NCBI GenBank assembly: GCA_934294885.1
Contig: CAKRAK010000011.1
Location: 1-64,000 of the forward strand
DNA from: an uncultured Lachnospiraceae bacterium
GTDB taxonomy: Bacteria; Bacillota; Clostridia; Lachnospirales; Lachnospiraceae
Direction: 5' to 3'
Length of the DNA stretch: 64,000 nt
Below, in pieces: positions 26,047 to 34,291 of this stretch. The notes under the pieces were generated by a model that was not told the origin of the DNA, made no database searches, and saw only the letters and a list, made by a program, of their open reading frames with translations. Made by a program: the position numbers and the translations under genes. The stretch's first letter is position 1; each line of letters begins with the position of its first letter.

Positions 26047-26081
26047 TATGAGCTACTAAATGAATCATCTAGTAGCTCATA
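26047..26081 (-). terminator. Hairpin between the surface-protein gene and the exopolysaccharide operon
   Basis: An 11-bp perfect stem (ATGAGCTACTA/TAGTAGCTCAT) is followed on the minus strand by ATTTTG. It lies 27 bp before the ribosome site of the next gene. The T-run is weak and no promoter is evident after it, so it may be a partial terminator that lets a fraction of transcripts into the operon. Confidence 0.65.
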
Positions 26082-26105
26082 TATTGTTTTATTTAGTAAT
26101 CAAAT

Positions 26106-27548
26106 TTACTTAGCTGGACGCTGGTCAACATCAGTAATTGTAGCAACCTTGCTTAAATCAGTAGCTAAATTACCTAATGACTTAACAGTTCCAACGATGT
26201 ATAATGTCTTACCTTCATTGTACATCTTGTATGACTTACCGTTTACAGTAGCAACAACATAGATACCGCTGTCACTCTTTAATGAAGTAAATGTATTCTT
26301 ACCAACCTTTACCTCATACTTGTACTCTTTGCCATCCATGAATGCAGCGAAGACATCCATATCTTCTACATAAGAAGCAAAGTTCTCTGTAATCGTAACA
26401 CCAATCTTACCGGTCTTAGTCTCAACATCACCTAACCATGTGTTGCCAACCATTACCTTCTTACCATCGTAAGATACAGTCTTCTTAACGCCATCGATTG
26501 TTACTTCGATACTATTAACCTTAGCACCTGCTGCTGCCAATGCTGCCTCTAAATCAGTTGCGATAGCCTTAGGAGTACCTGTTACAGTAGCTGTAGCTGT
26601 AGTACCTGTCTTAGGATCTACCTTAACAACATCTGGATCTACAACCTTAATTGTAATCTTCTTAGAGTATACATACTTACCGTTAGGGTTCTTCTTACCT
26701 GAACGAACATAAAGAGTTAAAGTACCCTTCTTTAATGCCTTAACAGTATAGTTGTTACCCTTACCTCTACGTTCTACAGAAGCAATTGCTTTATTAGTAG
26801 AGCCATCTACGATTAAGTTAGCAGTTGTATCAAATGCATCTGCATTAGTTGCTGTCTTGAATGCGTAGCTTGTCTCTCCAACACACATAACTGTAGGATA
26901 TCCTGCCTTCAAAGATACAGAAGTAACTCTGTTCTTAACATTTACAGTCTTACGGCAAGTAACACCTGTACCATCAGTAGCCTTAGCAACGATAGTAGCT
27001 TTACCTGCCTTCTTACCTGTAATAACACCTGTCTTGCTGTCAACAGTAGCTACAGCAGGAGTTAAAGAACCCCACTTAACTGTCTTGTTGGCATCTGACT
27101 TCGTAGCTTTAACAGTAGCCTTAGCAGTAACCTTACCGCCTACAGCAACATTACCGGCACTTACTGTAATCTTGCTAACCTTACCAGACTTAACACGAAC
27201 GAGAACTGTCTTAGTTACAGTTGCGTAACCCTTCTTAGAGAACTTGATTGTAATCTTAGCTGTACCTTTTTTACGAGCTGTGATTACACCATTACTGTTA
27301 ACAGTTGCAACAGCCTTATTACTTGACTTGAATGTAGGCTTGATGCTTGGTTTAGAAGTTGTCTTCAAGGTTGCCTTTTTCCACTGAGCTAAATTAATAT
27401 TAGTTGCAGTAGGACGAACAGTTACAGAGTTAGTTACATTAACACCTGTAATTCTTCTTGATGCTGCTTCTGCAGATGTGCTTATACCGACTGTAGCGGC
27501 TACCACTAATGCAAAAGCGAAAACTAAAAGTTTTTTGAAGTTTTTCAT
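26106..27548 (-). CDS. Secreted protein with bacterial Ig-like (BIG2) domains
   Basis: 480 residues. A clear signal peptide is followed by an AEA|A-type cleavage site near residue 28. Three Ig-like group 2 domains follow, with the typical VATVDSKTGVITGKKAGKATI and KAVATVNSNGVITARKKGTAKI repeats. A C-terminal region (about 310-480) has no recognised fold and includes repeated beta-strand-like segments. Lys/Thr-rich, very few acidic residues early on. No LPXTG, so attachment is probably noncovalent, perhaps to the exopolysaccharide made by the following operon. GGAGAGG ahead of MKNFKKL fixes the start; codon use suggests strong expression. Confidence 0.85.
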   Translation of the reverse strand: MKNFKKLLVFAFALVVAATVGISTSAEAASRRITGVNVTNSVTVRPTATNINLAQWKKATLKTTSKPSIKPTFKSSNKAVATVNSNGVITARKKGTAKITIKFSKKGYATVTKTVLVRVKSGKVSKITVSAGNVAVGGKVTAKATVKATKSDANKTVKWGSLTPAVATVDSKTGVITGKKAGKATIVAKATDGTGVTCRKTVNVKNRVTSVSLKAGYPTVMCVGETSYAFKTATNADAFDTTANLIVDGSTNKAIASVERRGKGNNYTVKALKKGTLTLYVRSGKKNPNGKYVYSKKITIKVVDPDVVKVDPKTGTTATATVTGTPKAIATDLEAALAAAGAKVNSIEVTIDGVKKTVSYDGKKVMVGNTWLGDVETKTGKIGVTITENFASYVEDMDVFAAFMDGKEYKYEVKVGKNTFTSLKSDSGIYVVATVNGKSYKMYNEGKTLYIVGTVKSLGNLATDLSKVATITDVDQRPAK

Positions 27549-27624
27549 TGTTGAATCCTCTCCTTTTCTTAGTTTTGGGCACATGTACCAAAATGCACCT
27601 ATGTAATTATTTAATACGTCTACG

Positions 27625-27653
27625 ACTATATAACAATCCGTAACAAAAGTCAA
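27625..27653 (-). promoter_or_regulatory. SigA-type promoter for the Ig-like protein gene
   Basis: On the minus strand TTGACT and TATAGT are separated by 17 bp, about 77 bp ahead of the start codon. An upstream TTGACTGCAGAGTCAA inverted repeat at about 27671-27686 may be a regulator site. Confidence 0.6.
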
Positions 27654-27781
27654 CCCATTATGACAACTTTCTTGACTCTGCAGTCAAGATTCAAGTCTTA
27701 CAAGAGCATACTTGTGTTGTAGATGATATAATCCACATTATATTGTATATTGAATACTTTATGAGAAAGGACTGATTAGAT

Positions 27782-28126
27782 ATGAGAATCGGAACAACCA
27801 TAAGAGAATTAAGAAAACAACAGAATCTAAGCCAGTCCCAACTGGCAAAGGATATGCAGATGAGCCGAACCACCATTACCAATTACGAAAATAATTACAG
27901 TAATCCGGATCTAGACACCTTAGTTGCTTTGGCCGAATATTTTAATGTATCTACCGACTATCTCTTATCCCACACGCCGGTACCGACTGACACGAATCAA
28001 AAAAAAGAAACTGCTTCCCAAAATAAGGAGCAGCTTCGTTTCTGGCATTATTTTAATCGATTAAGTGTGGAAAACAGGGATCTTATTATCGGAACCATGA
28101 TTCAGATGTATAATGAGGAAAAGTGA
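27782..28126 (+). CDS. XRE-family transcriptional regulator
   Basis: 114 residues. The N-terminal 65 residues are a Cro/CI helix-turn-helix (GTTIRELRKQQNLSQSQLAKDMQMSRTTITNYENNYSNPDLDTLVALAEYFNVSTDYLL). The C-terminal part is short, polar and lacks a ligand domain; it may mediate dimerisation. The gene runs opposite to the ACP cluster and its last 25 bp overlap the end of the phosphopantetheinyl transferase gene. Targets are unknown; the cluster it faces is a candidate. Confidence 0.88.
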   Translation: MRIGTTIRELRKQQNLSQSQLAKDMQMSRTTITNYENNYSNPDLDTLVALAEYFNVSTDYLLSHTPVPTDTNQKKETASQNKEQLRFWHYFNRLSVENRDLIIGTMIQMYNEEK

Positions 28127-28737
28127 CCACACAGCGAAACCACATAATCCCCTGGAATGTCGGTTTTTTCCCCGGGAACAATCTGCACCGGCAAGGAACC
28201 GTCGCAGACACAAAAGCTGTCAAAAGGGATTCTCATTCCTTCCCCGGTCCATTTGATATACGCCTCCTTCATCGTCCATACCTCCAAAAATCTATGAGGT
28301 CTTTCTTCCAAAGGGGCTTCCATAATCCATTTATATTCCATCCTGCAAAAGCATCGCTTTGCGATTCCTTCATAATTTCTCGTCTTATGCTCTATGTCAA
28401 TTCCCACAGGCTGATTTCCTACAGCAATCACAACATAATCTCCGGAATGAGACATATTAAAAAAAATCGGCCGGGGTGTGTCTGTTAAAAGCTCCGGCTT
28501 TCCCTGACTTCCATATTGAAAACAAATCCGGGAAATCGGAACATCTGCCTCTTTACTTAAAACCTCCTGCAAAAAATGACTGATCAAAATTTGTTTTTTT
28601 GCAAGGGACCGGTTTTTTAATTTGTCGATTTTTTCTTTTCGTTCTGTCACCAAATCTCCGTAAAGAGCAAGTGACTGCTCATCCGAGCAGTCACCACTAA
28701 GTTTTTTGTAATAGATTCGAACCTTGCTATCTTCCAT
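28102..28737 (-). CDS. 4'-phosphopantetheinyl transferase, Sfp type
   Basis: 211 residues. The Sfp-type core is visible: FNMSHSGDYVVIAVGNQPVGIDIEHKTRNYE (Mg2+ site) and FLEVWTMKEAYIKWTGEGM (W-x-x-K-E-A signature). It transfers phosphopantetheine from CoA to the serine of a carrier protein. The carrier is most likely the ACP encoded two genes upstream at 29951-30202. AAGG lies 8 bp before the ATG, and the leader holds two copies of GTGTTTCTTCTAT spaced 80 bp. It is separate from the primary-metabolism AcpS type and so marks a dedicated acyl or aminoacyl carrier system. Confidence 0.93.
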   Translation of the reverse strand: MEDSKVRIYYKKLSGDCSDEQSLALYGDLVTERKEKIDKLKNRSLAKKQILISHFLQEVLSKEADVPISRICFQYGSQGKPELLTDTPRPIFFNMSHSGDYVVIAVGNQPVGIDIEHKTRNYEGIAKRCFCRMEYKWIMEAPLEERPHRFLEVWTMKEAYIKWTGEGMRIPFDSFCVCDGSLPVQIVPGEKTDIPGDYVVSLCGHFSSLYI

Positions 28738-28882
28738 CTAATTTACCTTATCTGGGATACTAAAAACGTGTTTCTTCTATAATATATGAATATGTATTCT
28801 ATGAAATACACTTTTCATACGATGAATAACACAATAGTAATTTATATGTGTTTCTTCTATATATAATGGAATTTCATACAAA

Positions 28883-29932
28883 CTATAATTCAGAAGCTAC
28901 CTTTGTTAAAATCTTAACCTCTGTTGCCTTTGCTCTGTCAAGGTATTCGGCAATTCTTCCACCGGACTCAATCTCATTGGTTACAGAAATACGAACCAAA
29001 AGATTACGGGCTGCCAACATATCCTCAACCACTGTACCGTATTCGTCTAACATTTCCTGATCATAAGGAATGATTTCATTCGCCATTAAATAATGTAATC
29101 TCTTCTCCATCAAAACCTTGTGGTCATAAGCGATATGTAATGCACGGATATCAAAGTCAGGCTCTTCTTCATGAAGCTGCTTGTCTACTCTTGCCTTCAA
29201 AGCATCGTATACATTCACACCAAAGATGGTATCATCGAAACGGTTACGCATCATACGGAAATGATTCTTGGTATCTTCTCCACTCAAATATTCCTGAATG
29301 GTGTCCTTAATCAATACAGGATCAATGTCATAGTACTTTGTCTCTGTATTCTTCTGAATTACATAAAGTCCTCTTGTTCCCTTGTAATCATCCTTAAATA
29401 CGTGATCCTCCTTAGCAGTTAATACATCGAAACCACGCTTAACAGCATCGAAGGTAACAGTTGTATATGCATACTTATCCTTAAATGTAAAGTCTCCTAC
29501 ATAGAATACTTCTTCCTCGGTATTATATCCATAGATAAATAGCTCATGAGAGAACTTAAAGTCTCCAACCTCTGCATCGCTTAACATTCTTGCTTCATCA
29601 AAAGCACCATAGATATATCCGCCTAAGTCAATTGTCTTAATAATAAATGCGATTACGTCTCCGCAGTAGCTCTCAATCTGTGGCTTTGTAATCAGGGAGA
29701 AGATCAAGTACGGACACTCTTTTAAGGAACTGCTTCCCGGCATCATATCACATAATAAAATCTCATCGCCACTTGTATACTCCGGAATATTATAACAACG
29801 CAACTGAATATAGTTACTGTAAATCCACTTCTTTGCATTCTCATCTTCCCCTAAGATTGAGAAAAGTGTTGCATGCCACTGCCAAGATGTAATGGCAGGA
29901 TACTTAACAGGTAAAATTTTCTGATTCTCCAT
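28883..29932 (-). CDS. BtrH-like protein of the ACP cluster (family uncertain)
   Basis: 349 residues, soluble. It resembles the BtrH N-terminal family (butirosin biosynthesis protein H), whose members have a C39-peptidase-like fold and move an acyl group from an ACP: WQWHATLFSILGEDENAKKWIY near the start and SHELFIYGYNTEEEVFYVGDFTFKDKYAYTTV in the middle. The first 95 residues are rich in Cys and Tyr. The C-terminal 120 residues are helical (KVLMEKRLHYLMANEII ... ARNLLVRISVTNEIE). Genes on either side encode an ACP and a PPTase, which fits ACP-dependent chemistry. AGGAGGG precedes the start, 18 bp from the ACP stop. Family call is tentative; substrate unknown. Confidence 0.5.
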   Translation of the reverse strand: MENQKILPVKYPAITSWQWHATLFSILGEDENAKKWIYSNYIQLRCYNIPEYTSGDEILLCDMMPGSSSLKECPYLIFSLITKPQIESYCGDVIAFIIKTIDLGGYIYGAFDEARMLSDAEVGDFKFSHELFIYGYNTEEEVFYVGDFTFKDKYAYTTVTFDAVKRGFDVLTAKEDHVFKDDYKGTRGLYVIQKNTETKYYDIDPVLIKDTIQEYLSGEDTKNHFRMMRNRFDDTIFGVNVYDALKARVDKQLHEEEPDFDIRALHIAYDHKVLMEKRLHYLMANEIIPYDQEMLDEYGTVVEDMLAARNLLVRISVTNEIESGGRIAEYLDRAKATEVKILTKVASEL

Positions 29933-29950
29933 TATATCGACCCTCCTTAA

Positions 29951-30202
29951 TTACTGTAACTTTTCTTCGATTACTTCGATTACATCATCAAAGTTATCAT
30001 ACTTATTAAGTGCAAGCTCATGATCATCAAACTTAACATCAAACGTATTCTCTGCGTCTACAATCATCTTAATTAATGATACAGAATCTACCCCATACTC
30101 ATCTGTAAAAGAAGCTCCGGTATCTAAGTCCTTTGTATCAACTTCCGGTAACTCTTCTTCAATAATCTCTAACATCTTTTCTTTGATTTCATTCTTTTCC
30201 AT
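29951..30202 (-). CDS. Acyl carrier protein
   Basis: 83 residues, strongly acidic, four-helix ACP pattern. The phosphopantetheine attachment serine is Ser40 in the YGVDSVSLIKM motif (the DSL motif of fatty-acid ACPs is DSV here). The preceding EEELPEVDTKDLDTGASFTDE and the following DAENTFDVKFDDHELALNKYDNFDDVIEVIEEKL match helices I, II and IV. It should be activated by the Sfp-type enzyme at 28102. It is not next to fab genes, so it serves a specialised pathway. GGGAGG precedes the ATG, and a strong promoter lies 66-94 bp upstream. Confidence 0.93.
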   Translation of the reverse strand: MEKNEIKEKMLEIIEEELPEVDTKDLDTGASFTDEYGVDSVSLIKMIVDAENTFDVKFDDHELALNKYDNFDDVIEVIEEKLQ

Positions 30203-30267
30203 GCAGTTAACCTCCCGTAAATTCTATGCTGCGTAGAAACCTTCTTCTCACAACAGTAGTTACTCAT

Positions 30268-30296
30268 ATTTTAATACGAAATCACATAATCTTCAA
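30268..30296 (-). promoter_or_regulatory. Promoter for the ACP, BtrH-like and PPTase genes
   Basis: TTGAAG and TAAAAT are separated by exactly 17 bp on the minus strand, 66 bp before the ACP ATG. The ACP half of the cluster can therefore be transcribed separately from the membrane genes upstream. Confidence 0.6.
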
Positions 30297-30338
30297 CATA
30301 ATTATGTTATTTTTACACAATTTGTTATTTTCACAGAA

Positions 30339-32036
30339 TTATTCTGATTTTTCCTGCTGCAGCTTCTTCTGCATCTTTTTCATCTTTCTGTCACGGATTT
30401 TTCTAAGTAAGATACCATGTACCAGATTAACATAGATAAAAGTACCTAACAAAGCTGCAACCGCAAACATCACTAATACATCTGCCGTATAATAGGATAT
30501 AGTATCTCCAACAACAGCCATGTGAAAATATCCGTCAATATTCTTCGACAGCAATTCTACAGTGTACTTCGGAACAATACCGACAACAACCAAAAAAACA
30601 CTGATGAGTCCCAACAAAACTTCCCCAAACCAATATGCATTTTTCGGGTCGGAAGGCTCTTTTTTCAAAACTCCCGCTTCCAGCTCCTCTTCTGTACTGA
30701 GAATCGCAACAACCGCTTCTTTCTTACTGACAAACAGCTTCATATAATATCTTGCCACCGCAGTTACAAAAAATCCCCACTGAATTGCATAAACAACGAT
30801 AAGCCATTTCCACTTTGATACGGTAAATAAAGAACGCACCACCATGGATTGACCGAGAAAGCCTAAAGTTCCCGGCACACCGATTAAGGTTCCGCAGGCA
30901 ATCAGGCTGATTATCATAAGCAGCTTGTGACCCTTTCCAACCGCAATCAGACCTTTGATTTCATAAGTTCTTGCTTCCCGAATCAACTCTAATGCTACCA
31001 TATATAAAATCACAAGAGAAAGGGAAGATGCGATTAACAGATATAAAAATCCCCGATTCGGATACATGGAATCCGCACCACTTAATAGCGCAACCGAACC
31101 GCTTGCTCCAATCATACCATTGACCGCAAGATTAATTCCCATTAACATTTTACGGATATCGGTAGATGTCAGAGAAATAAACAAGCCACTGATAATTGTA
31201 AGGAGTGCCCAGATCAGAAGAATTTTGCTGACCCACCTATGATCCAGGAACACACAACGGGCTACCATAAACATACCAAGGATTCCAATCTTGGATAAAA
31301 TACATGCAGAAATGGTAGAAACCTCTATCAAGCCTACATTGCTGGAACGTGCCACCATGTGGTGGAACGGGAACATTCCAGCCCACATGCTAAGACCAAA
31401 GAGCAATAATCCTCCCGCTAAAGCAACTGTACCATTGTATTTTGTGCTGCACACAATCAGCATATATACAAATGTTGTATCTCTATACTGTGAAAATAAT
31501 AATAACATTCCGACAATTACAAAACCAAAGCTGACTGCCATTAACAGACTGTAACGCTTTGCATTTTTAACCACAACATCCTTCTGACGCTGCAGCATCA
31601 TTGGAATCAGGATAATATACCCTGCCATCATAAACAGGATAAAACCAAATGCTGTATCCGACAAAAGGGCTCCATAGCTGATGGACTGCATTGCCATAAA
31701 CAAAAGATAAAAAACATTTAACAAATGTTCCTTTTTCATGGATTCCTTCATATACTGGGACATAACAAAATTAACAACTAAAACAACACCACATAAAATC
31801 AGACGAATCGGATTCATTGTCAGACTTAAGCCCATTCCAAACACGGCATTTGCCTGAAAACTCATCGTCCATCCCCTAACGTATTCCACGCCAAGACAAA
31901 CCAGCAAAACAAACTGAACAAACATTGCGATATCAATCCAGTCATTACGATTTTTCTCACTTTTCTTACCTAATATGTATCCGATAATTCCTGCCACAAT
32001 CGGGAATAAAATTAATACAAACAATCCATAATTCAT
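30339..32036 (-). CDS. Complex-I/Mrp antiporter-like membrane protein with non-consensus channel residues
   Basis: 565 residues, about 14 membrane helices, with the layout of NuoM/NuoN/MrpD subunits. Recognisable blocks are GLSMWAGMFPFHHMVARSSNVGLIEVST (TM7-8), SLTSTDIRKMLMGINLAVNGMIG (the DxKRxxAYSS region) and IGVPGTLGFLGQSMVV (TM12). The charged residues that carry protons in known members appear replaced: TM5 WE by MMAG, the TM7 Lys by Ser in LFGLSMW, the TM12 Glu/Lys by Gln in FLGQS. The protein is therefore probably not a standard proton pump and may have another membrane role. AGGAGG 8 bp before ATG 32036 sets the start. No other complex I genes are nearby. Confidence 0.8.
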   Translation of the reverse strand: MNYGLFVLILFPIVAGIIGYILGKKSEKNRNDWIDIAMFVQFVLLVCLGVEYVRGWTMSFQANAVFGMGLSLTMNPIRLILCGVVLVVNFVMSQYMKESMKKEHLLNVFYLLFMAMQSISYGALLSDTAFGFILFMMAGYIILIPMMLQRQKDVVVKNAKRYSLLMAVSFGFVIVGMLLLFSQYRDTTFVYMLIVCSTKYNGTVALAGGLLLFGLSMWAGMFPFHHMVARSSNVGLIEVSTISACILSKIGILGMFMVARCVFLDHRWVSKILLIWALLTIISGLFISLTSTDIRKMLMGINLAVNGMIGASGSVALLSGADSMYPNRGFLYLLIASSLSLVILYMVALELIREARTYEIKGLIAVGKGHKLLMIISLIACGTLIGVPGTLGFLGQSMVVRSLFTVSKWKWLIVVYAIQWGFFVTAVARYYMKLFVSKKEAVVAILSTEEELEAGVLKKEPSDPKNAYWFGEVLLGLISVFLVVVGIVPKYTVELLSKNIDGYFHMAVVGDTISYYTADVLVMFAVAALLGTFIYVNLVHGILLRKIRDRKMKKMQKKLQQEKSE

Positions 32037-32053
32037 GATATTCACCTCCTGTT

Positions 32054-33001
32054 TTATTTCAACGCCTGATAGATTAAAGAAATGACAGCCATAACCGGTG
32101 TCTGGAATACCCCAAGGATAACCAGTATCATTAACAAGACACCTTCTATACCAAGCAAAGCTTTATTAAGGCCAAGGGCTGTCTCTGCTTCTGTATCCGA
32201 AACTTCTTTTGTCACGTCTGCTTTTTCCAAAGTCTCAGCTTCTTCTGCCTCTGTATCCTCTTTTGCCGCATCCGCATTTTCTAAGGTCTCAGCTTCTTCT
32301 ACCGTCTCCGCCTCTGTATCCTCTTTTGCCGCATCCGTATTTTCTAAGGTCTCAGCTTCTTCTACCGTCTCCGCCTCTGTATCCTCTTTTGCCGCATCCG
32401 TATTTTCTAAGGTCTCAGCTTCTTCTACCGTCTCCGCCTCTGTATCCTCTTTTTCTGCATCCGTCTTCTCCGTAGTCTCAGGTTCCGATGCCCGGTCATC
32501 CATCAGCATCATATGAATCCAGATATCAAAAAACTGGATACCAAGAGATATAATTCCCACAATCATACCAAGCAGACTAATCAGCTGAAAGACTCCCACT
32601 CCGGAAGCAGCTCCTTCCAAAATGGCATTTATTTCAATCATATATGCACCAAAGGTACCGGTTCCCGGAATACCGATCAGAATGACTCCCATAATCAGGA
32701 AAAGCAATAATACCCAAGGGTGACTCCTTCTAAATCCCACGAAACCATCTACCTGGCTTATTTTATTTTTCTTACACAACGAGCCAAAGGCAATCAAAAA
32801 TAAAATCAAAGTAGGAAGCTGAAATAACAAAAGCTCCACTCCCGCAAATATTCCATAGACGCCTCCCTGAACATTGGCAAGCAATAACATACCCACCACA
32901 GTCAAAGATACTCCTAACATTCTTCTTTTTACATCCTTCGTTACAGCTCCTATCATTCCCGCTAAAATAATCAGAACTGCCAGTACACTTAGTAACTTCA
33001 T
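32054..33001 (-). CDS. Half-length antiporter-like membrane protein with acidic tandem-repeat loop
   Basis: 315 residues. The N-terminal 170 residues look like the second half of an antiporter-like subunit: VKRRMLGVSLTVVGMLLLA corresponds to the DIRKMLMG region of the neighbour, ELLLFQLPTLILFLIAFGSL to its next helices, and ILIGIPGTGTFGAYM to its TM12 GVPGTLGF. An acidic loop (about 190-275) is made of 21-residue repeats. A last helix closes the protein. AGGAGG before MKLLSVL fixes the start. It may pair with the full-length protein to form a heteromeric membrane complex. This homology is inferred from motif order. Confidence 0.65.
   Translation of the reverse strand: MKLLSVLAVLIILAGMIGAVTKDVKRRMLGVSLTVVGMLLLANVQGGVYGIFAGVELLLFQLPTLILFLIAFGSLCKKNKISQVDGFVGFRRSHPWVLLLFLIMGVILIGIPGTGTFGAYMIEINAILEGAASGVGVFQLISLLGMIVGIISLGIQFFDIWIHMMLMDDRASEPETTEKTDAEKEDTEAETVEEAETLENTDAAKEDTEAETVEEAETLENTDAAKEDTEAETVEEAETLENADAAKEDTEAEEAETLEKADVTKEVSDTEAETALGLNKALLGIEGVLLMILVILGVFQTPVMAVISLIYQALK
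32226..32470. repeat. 63-bp in-frame tandem repeats inside the half-antiporter gene
   Basis: The repeat unit CTAAGGTCTCAG... recurs at 32281, 32344 and 32407, a spacing of exactly 63 bp (21 codons). A fourth, degenerate and shorter copy begins near 32229. It encodes the Glu/Thr/Ala-rich units KEDTEAETVEEAETLEN. Near-identity of copies implies recent expansion and likely length variation between strains. Confidence 0.9.
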
Positions 33002-33108
33002 TCTTTTACCTCCTTGCTGCCGTACGCAAATCACATTCTACCACGATTCCAAAAAATAGCAATTCTTTTCACAAATAGTTCATAGTCCCCTGCCATTTTC
33101 CAACAGGT

Positions 33109-34017
33109 TCACAGCAATTTGTATTTTTTAAAAATCACCAGACAACCACCTACGATTAACAGGGACAAAAGAACGATTCCGGGATACCCGTACCGCCAAT
33201 GCAGCTCCGGCATATTTTCAAAATTCATCCCATACCAGCCTACAATTAATGACAACGGCAGGAACACAGTTGTAATAACGGTAAATAATTTCATTATGTT
33301 ATTCAGATTATAATCTAGCATGGCATCATGAGTTTCTCTAAGCTGAACCGTATACTCCTTCAGATAATTTACCGTTTCGCACAATCGATTGGTATGCTGT
33401 ACAAAAATCCCGAAAAGCTTTGCCGATTCCTCCGGAAGCTCATAGGTTACATTATCCTTTAAAACCTCTGCGATATCAATTAACTGCTCATAATAATTTC
33501 TGATATACATAAGCTCCTTTTTCATAGAGAGAATTTCATTAATAAAGATGGTATCCAACCCCTCCTTCATCATCCGGCTTTCCAATTCACTCATATGAAA
33601 TTCTATGTTTTCCAACACCTTTTTATCCTGCTTGATTAAGTCATTTAAAAAATAATACAGAAAATTTTCCGGTACACTTTGCCGGCTGCTCCCCGATATC
33701 CTGTCACAGTAGTCGCAAATCCGTAAAAAACGGTTTTTTGCCTGCTCATTTTCATCCCGGACCGCCACAAAAATACATCGTTCCTTTTGAAGATAAACCC
33801 CGATCCTTTGTTTCTCTCCCGATACATTTAAAAAATCCAGCAAATCCAGCACAAAGAAAATCAGATCCGACTGAACATAGGATGCACTTCTAAAGTTCGC
33901 CGGATTGTTTTCACATTCCTCTATCGTCCACTCCGGAATATGATACATAACGTAATCGTCCCTTAACTCATCCAGAGTGATATAAAATACCCTTCCATTT
34001 TTCAGTTCGTAAACCAT
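33109..34017 (-). CDS. CorA-family divalent cation transporter
   Basis: 302 residues. A long soluble alpha/beta N-terminal domain is followed by the stalk helix and two C-terminal membrane helices. The signature GMN motif is in VGWYGMNFENMPELHW, just after the first helix (ITTVFLPLSLI). Members form pentameric Mg2+ or Co2+ channels, with some acting as Zn2+ exporters. AAGGAATC lies ahead of the start. It precedes the half-antiporter gene on the same strand with a 107-bp gap, so it may be in a separate unit. Metal specificity is not readable. Confidence 0.92.
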   Translation of the reverse strand: MVYELKNGRVFYITLDELRDDYVMYHIPEWTIEECENNPANFRSASYVQSDLIFFVLDLLDFLNVSGEKQRIGVYLQKERCIFVAVRDENEQAKNRFLRICDYCDRISGSSRQSVPENFLYYFLNDLIKQDKKVLENIEFHMSELESRMMKEGLDTIFINEILSMKKELMYIRNYYEQLIDIAEVLKDNVTYELPEESAKLFGIFVQHTNRLCETVNYLKEYTVQLRETHDAMLDYNLNNIMKLFTVITTVFLPLSLIVGWYGMNFENMPELHWRYGYPGIVLLSLLIVGGCLVIFKKYKLL

Positions 34018-34207
34018 TTTGATTCCTTCCCCTCATGATTTCATTAATTACTATCAGGTAATCGCCGGTAGGATGATAACCCGGACGCTTTCTTCCAATT
34101 TACTCTAAGATTCCATGGATATTTTTTCCGGATTCTGCACAATTTATTTATAAAATGCGAAAATATATGTATGATTTGGGAGATACAATCCCTTTCATCA
34201 CCATAAA

Positions 34208-34258
34208 GAAAACCCCTTTCATCAGACAAAAATATGTCGAATGAAAGGGGCTTTCTTC
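34208..34258 (-). terminator. Intrinsic terminator of the DUF1002 gene
   Basis: A stem of CCCCTTTCAT pairing with ATGAAAGGGG, with extra GTC/GAC pairs at the loop, is followed by TTTTCTTT on the minus strand, about 35 bp beyond the stop. Confidence 0.8.
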
Positions 34259-34291
34259 AAAACTCCGAATGGTCTTTAACCCATCATCTTT

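Noticed and set aside
32226..32470. CRISPR-like direct repeats
   Set aside because: The repeats are contiguous, in frame with a protein and encode an acidic loop; there are no unique spacers or cas genes.
30339..33001. Part of a respiratory complex I (nuo) operon
   Set aside because: No other nuo-like genes are nearby, key charged residues are missing, and the neighbours encode an ACP and a PPTase.
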